Of a stretch of 14,063 bases of DNA, positions 12,636 to 14,063 are shown piece after piece. The notes under the pieces were generated by a model. The model was given only the letters and a program-made list of their open reading frames with translations, made no database searches and had not been told where the DNA came from. The position numbers and the translations under genes are program-made. How positions within the stretch are numbered: the stretch's first letter is position 1; each line of letters starts with the position of its first letter. Origin of the DNA: Gammaproteobacteria bacterium (GTDB lineage Bacteria; Pseudomonadota; Gammaproteobacteria; UBA12402); assembly GCA_028282395.1 (NCBI GenBank), contig JANQHY010000116.1, positions 1-14,063 on the forward strand. The letters run 5' to 3'.

Positions 12636-12664
12636 AATTTATCAGTTTATGCAGCAAGTGTCAA
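12636..12664 (-). promoter_or_regulatory. Probable promoter of the Sel1-repeat gene
   Basis: On the minus strand a perfect TTGACA (12664-12659), a 17-base spacer and TAAATT (12641-12636, 4 of 6 consensus) lie upstream. The start would be near 12629, giving a leader of about 43 bases and placing the ATG at 12619 very near the 5' end, which further favours 12586 as start. Confidence 0.55.
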
Positions 12665-12782
12665 TATAATGGTCAAAAATAAATGGCTTATCTATTTATG
12701 CTTTCTATTTTTATATTAATCAATTAGATAAATTTGATATGATTTACCCCAACCACTCGCTCTACCCTTCTTGCCCGCTATC

Positions 12783-12794
12783 ATTGGCGCCAAT
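12783..12794. repeat. 12-bp perfect palindrome ATTGGCGCCAAT
   Basis: Lies 12 bases beyond the MFS gene stop. There is no T-tract, so not a terminator. The remaining gap (12587-12806) holds the Sel1 gene promoter and nothing else I can support. Confidence 0.3.
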
Positions 12795-12806
12795 CGCCTT
12801 ATTTAT

Positions 12807-14024
12807 TCATCTACAACGCTTAATAAAGCCTGCTAAAATAAGGGCGACAAATGCACAGACTGGCAACATAGTATAAGCGATCTGATAACTAAAATGGTCA
12901 GTTAACAACCCAAATACATTCTGAGCAACCGCCCCACCTCCCATAATCAGAATTGAAACAACACTCATTGCGGTTGCCACTAAAGTAGGGTCATTAGACT
13001 CCCCCACCACGGGATAACCCAAATTTTGCGCACTCGCAATTAAACCCATAACAAAAAATAGACTAATCAACTCTGTACCATTTAAATGGGTGTTATACAT
13101 AGGTAACATAATGAGAACTGCCAGGGCAGCTAATAAAATCATTAATGGCTTACGAGAACGCATCTTATCGCTAATTTTGCCAAATATCGGCCCACCAATC
13201 ATGGTACCAATCAGCAACGCAGACATAGCAGTTGGAGCAACGTTTCGTAGGCTCTTACCAAAAACGTGAATAATATACGCATTGCCCGCACTAAACACCA
13301 ATACCATAATGGGAAAATTTAACAAAGAGGTATAGGAGCCTGCCAGCCAATTCTGTGGGTTACGTAAAACTGTTAGAAAAGCACGTCTCATTGAAAGAGG
13401 CGCCGTTTCATAACTACTCTTATTAACAGAGATCCCTTTTGGCTTATCTTCTACAAAAAGCGTGATAAAAATAAGAATGATTACTCCAAGAATAAAGTTA
13501 CATAGCTGAACCGTATCACCAGAGCTGTGTTGCAGAATAAAACTGCCGACACTACTACCATAAACACCGCCAAACATACCTAGAGTAATGGCAATAGTAA
13601 TCGGAAAAGCAGATTTCTCCATGACAAACCAGTTGGCAACAATCTTCATGACGGCAATTAGTGGAAACGCACCACCAAAACCAACGATAAGCATAAAACA
13701 GACAGCTGGCACTAAACGATGCACCAATAGTAAACCCAGCACGCCAACTAGCATAACGGTCATACTTAGCTGCAAGACACGCTTTGTAGAGAACTTATCT
13801 AACATTAGGCCGGCAGGAATAAGCATCAGCATGCACCCGATAAGATACATTGAAGTGAATGTTGAATATGCCAATACCCCTTTCAGATGATATTTAAGCG
13901 TATAGTGGTTATCTAAAGGTCCATTCAATGAGTTTTGATTTAACCAATAAAAGAAGAACATGGCAGTAAAAATAACTGCCATCCAAGCCTTGAGAGATGA
14001 GGGTGCGGGTTTATTGCATGCCAT
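12807..14024 (-). CDS. Major facilitator superfamily transporter, substrate unknown
   Basis: 405 residues with about 12 hydrophobic segments in two halves around a polar central loop (near residues 192-212, EDKPKGISVNKSSYE), the usual MFS size and layout for an inner-membrane secondary transporter. The loop after span 2 reads GLMLDKFSTKR (about 72-82), the MFS motif A with its Asp76, and the matching loop in the second half reads GPIFGKISDKMRSRKP. The start ATG has AGGAG at good spacing just inside the window edge. Sequence alone does not give the substrate; organic-anion and sugar-phosphate type permeases are both possible. It lies upstream of the Sel1-repeat gene on the same strand but that gene has its own promoter. 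Confidence 0.92.
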   Translation of the reverse strand: MACNKPAPSSLKAWMAVIFTAMFFFYWLNQNSLNGPLDNHYTLKYHLKGVLAYSTFTSMYLIGCMLMLIPAGLMLDKFSTKRVLQLSMTVMLVGVLGLLLVHRLVPAVCFMLIVGFGGAFPLIAVMKIVANWFVMEKSAFPITIAITLGMFGGVYGSSVGSFILQHSSGDTVQLCNFILGVIILIFITLFVEDKPKGISVNKSSYETAPLSMRRAFLTVLRNPQNWLAGSYTSLLNFPIMVLVFSAGNAYIIHVFGKSLRNVAPTAMSALLIGTMIGGPIFGKISDKMRSRKPLMILLAALAVLIMLPMYNTHLNGTELISLFFVMGLIASAQNLGYPVVGESNDPTLVATAMSVVSILIMGGGAVAQNVFGLLTDHFSYQIAYTMLPVCAFVALILAGFIKRCR

Positions 14025-14063
14025 TTATATCTCCTAATTAATATGAAGAGGATACGTCATCGA

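Noticed and set aside
12783..12794. ATTGGCGCCAAT palindrome as terminator of the MFS gene
   Set aside because: No loop of workable size and no T-tract on either strand; kept only as a palindrome.
1..14063. CRISPR array, tRNA, rRNA, insertion sequence or integrase
   Set aside because: No regularly spaced direct repeats, no tRNA cloverleaf I could identify, and no transposase or recombinase motifs in any of the frames I read.

Overview
The window looks like a chromosomal segment of an AT-rich gammaproteobacterium, possibly of the Legionella/Coxiella kind. That placement is an inference from long-form HisG, bifunctional HisB, a secreted Sel1-repeat protein and E. coli-like promoters and rrn-type boxA sequences; no rRNA or other taxonomic marker is present. 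A core metabolic operon (1-4314) sits beside an accessory region (about 4500-10570) with plasmid- or ICE-like genes, followed by two ordinary cell-envelope genes (10685-14024).

Region 1, minus strand: the histidine operon hisG-hisD-hisC-hisB (hisB runs off the left edge), tightly packed or overlapping, behind a near-consensus sigma70 promoter at 4286-4314. No histidine-rich leader peptide or attenuator is visible. Region 2, plus strand: a 437-residue multi-membrane-span protein of unknown function with its own promoter, ending at a bidirectional terminator near 5908-5950.

Region 3, 6000-10566, is the unusual part. A minus-strand operon (plasmid-type SSB, a coiled-coil protein with a C-terminal hydrophobic anchor, and a small protein resembling plasmid/ICE proteins) and a divergent plus-strand gene (235 residues, unrecognised) are each preceded by a long non-coding leader. 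Each leader contains, in order: promoter sequences; a complete type I hammerhead ribozyme consensus (minus 8136-8075; plus 9194-9253); a conserved nested hairpin; a few hundred bases of further leader; a stack of small hairpins followed by an rrn-type boxA; a terminator-like hairpin with a U-tract; then the Shine-Dalgarno and gene. The two ribozymes are clear homologues with compensatory changes in their helices. The apparent design is a self-cleaving leader combined with Nus/boxA antitermination, used twice in inverted orientation. Between the leaders lie a conserved hypothetical gene, a HigA-like XRE antitoxin pseudogene broken by one in-frame TGA, and a C-terminal gene remnant. Within the SSB operon the junctions also carry RNA structure: a terminator with a competing pairing after ssb, and a hairpin that would hide the ribosome binding site of the last gene.

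Region 4, minus strand: a secreted Sel1-repeat protein whose N-terminal half is a duplicated four-cysteine module with identical spacing, and an MFS transporter. The novel biology, if confirmed, is in the paired hammerhead/boxA leaders.
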